A DNA stretch of 5,120 bases from UBA7887 sp964408735 (GTDB taxonomy: Bacteria > Pseudomonadota > Alphaproteobacteria > UBA7887): NCBI GenBank assembly GCA_964408735.1, contig CAYPAX010000171.1, forward strand, positions 1 through 5,120, written 5' to 3'. Shown here piece after piece: positions 5,072 through 5,120 of the stretch. Within the stretch, counting starts at the first letter, position 1; every line of letters begins with the position of its first letter. The notes under the pieces are model-generated. The model did no database searches and was not told the origin of the DNA. It saw only the letters and a program-made list of their open reading frames with translations. Both the position numbers and the translations under genes were made by a program.

Positions 5072-5119
5072 CAGCCCGTTGACGAAGTCTGCTCTGGACG
5101 CGTGTCGCTGTGTCTGATT
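5072..5119. repeat. Right arm of 48-bp perfect inverted repeat
   Basis: This is the exact reverse complement of 1-48 and starts CAGCCCGTTGACGAAG. The body of the presumed element would lie to the right of the window. The arm replaces what should be the signal-peptide codons of the gene starting at 5040. A single 5.1-kb transposon with these arms as its own ends is less likely, because no transposase gene lies between them. Confidence 0.85.
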
Positions 5120-5120
5120 C

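Noticed and set aside
4308..5117. 269-codon plus-strand open frame across fliX
   Set aside because: It is antisense to fliX with Arg/Ser-rich, domain-free translation; only its last 25 codons coincide with the presumed flgI start at 5040.
1..5119. The window as one transposon carrying flagellar genes
   Set aside because: No transposase, resolvase or cargo-type gene lies between the arms, and the genes form a standard chromosomal flagellar cluster; two separate element ends explain the arms better.

Overview
The window is a compact, high-GC flagellar gene block from an alphaproteobacterium, probably of the Rhodospirillales type. The clade call rests on the flgF-flgG-flgA-flgH order, on a FliX homologue (a regulator known from alphaproteobacteria), on a perfect CtrA-type box, on sigma-54/IHF flagellar promoters of the Caulobacter kind, and on a DksA homologue that has lost most of its zinc cysteines. 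The genus cannot be told from the sequence.

Layout: positions 1-48 are one arm of a perfect inverted repeat whose other arm is 5072-5119. Positions 49-265 are an upstream control region holding, in order, a 22-bp palindrome, a GGCA-N5-TGCC dyad, a perfect IHF-type site and a sigma-54 -24/-12 promoter. Four plus-strand genes follow with short gaps: flgF (266-973) and flgG (1013-1798) for the rod, flgA (1813-2781) for P-ring assembly and flgH (2794-3549) for the L-ring lipoprotein. A hairpin-rich convergent gap (3550-3684) separates them from two minus-strand genes: a DksA/TraR-family transcription factor (3685-4248), with its own sigma-70-like promoter, and upstream of it fliX (4370-4798). The divergent region 4799-5039 carries a CtrA box 42 bp from fliX, and a second dyad/IHF/sigma-54 module pointing right. 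That module leads to a good ribosome binding site and an ATG at 5040, probably the start of flgI, whose reading frame runs into the repeat at 5072 after about ten codons.

How it works together: CtrA would switch on fliX. In Caulobacter, FliX controls FlbD, the sigma-54 activator, and FlbD acts with IHF on late basal-body genes. Both sigma-54 promoters here have the matching architecture and share an identical 13-bp dyad in opposite orientation, so the window holds both a regulator and its likely downstream targets.

The gene content is canonical and I see no new system. The unusual parts are the terminal 48-bp inverted repeat, which probably marks copies of a mobile element at both edges and appears to cut the rightward gene, and the clear paired promoter architecture.
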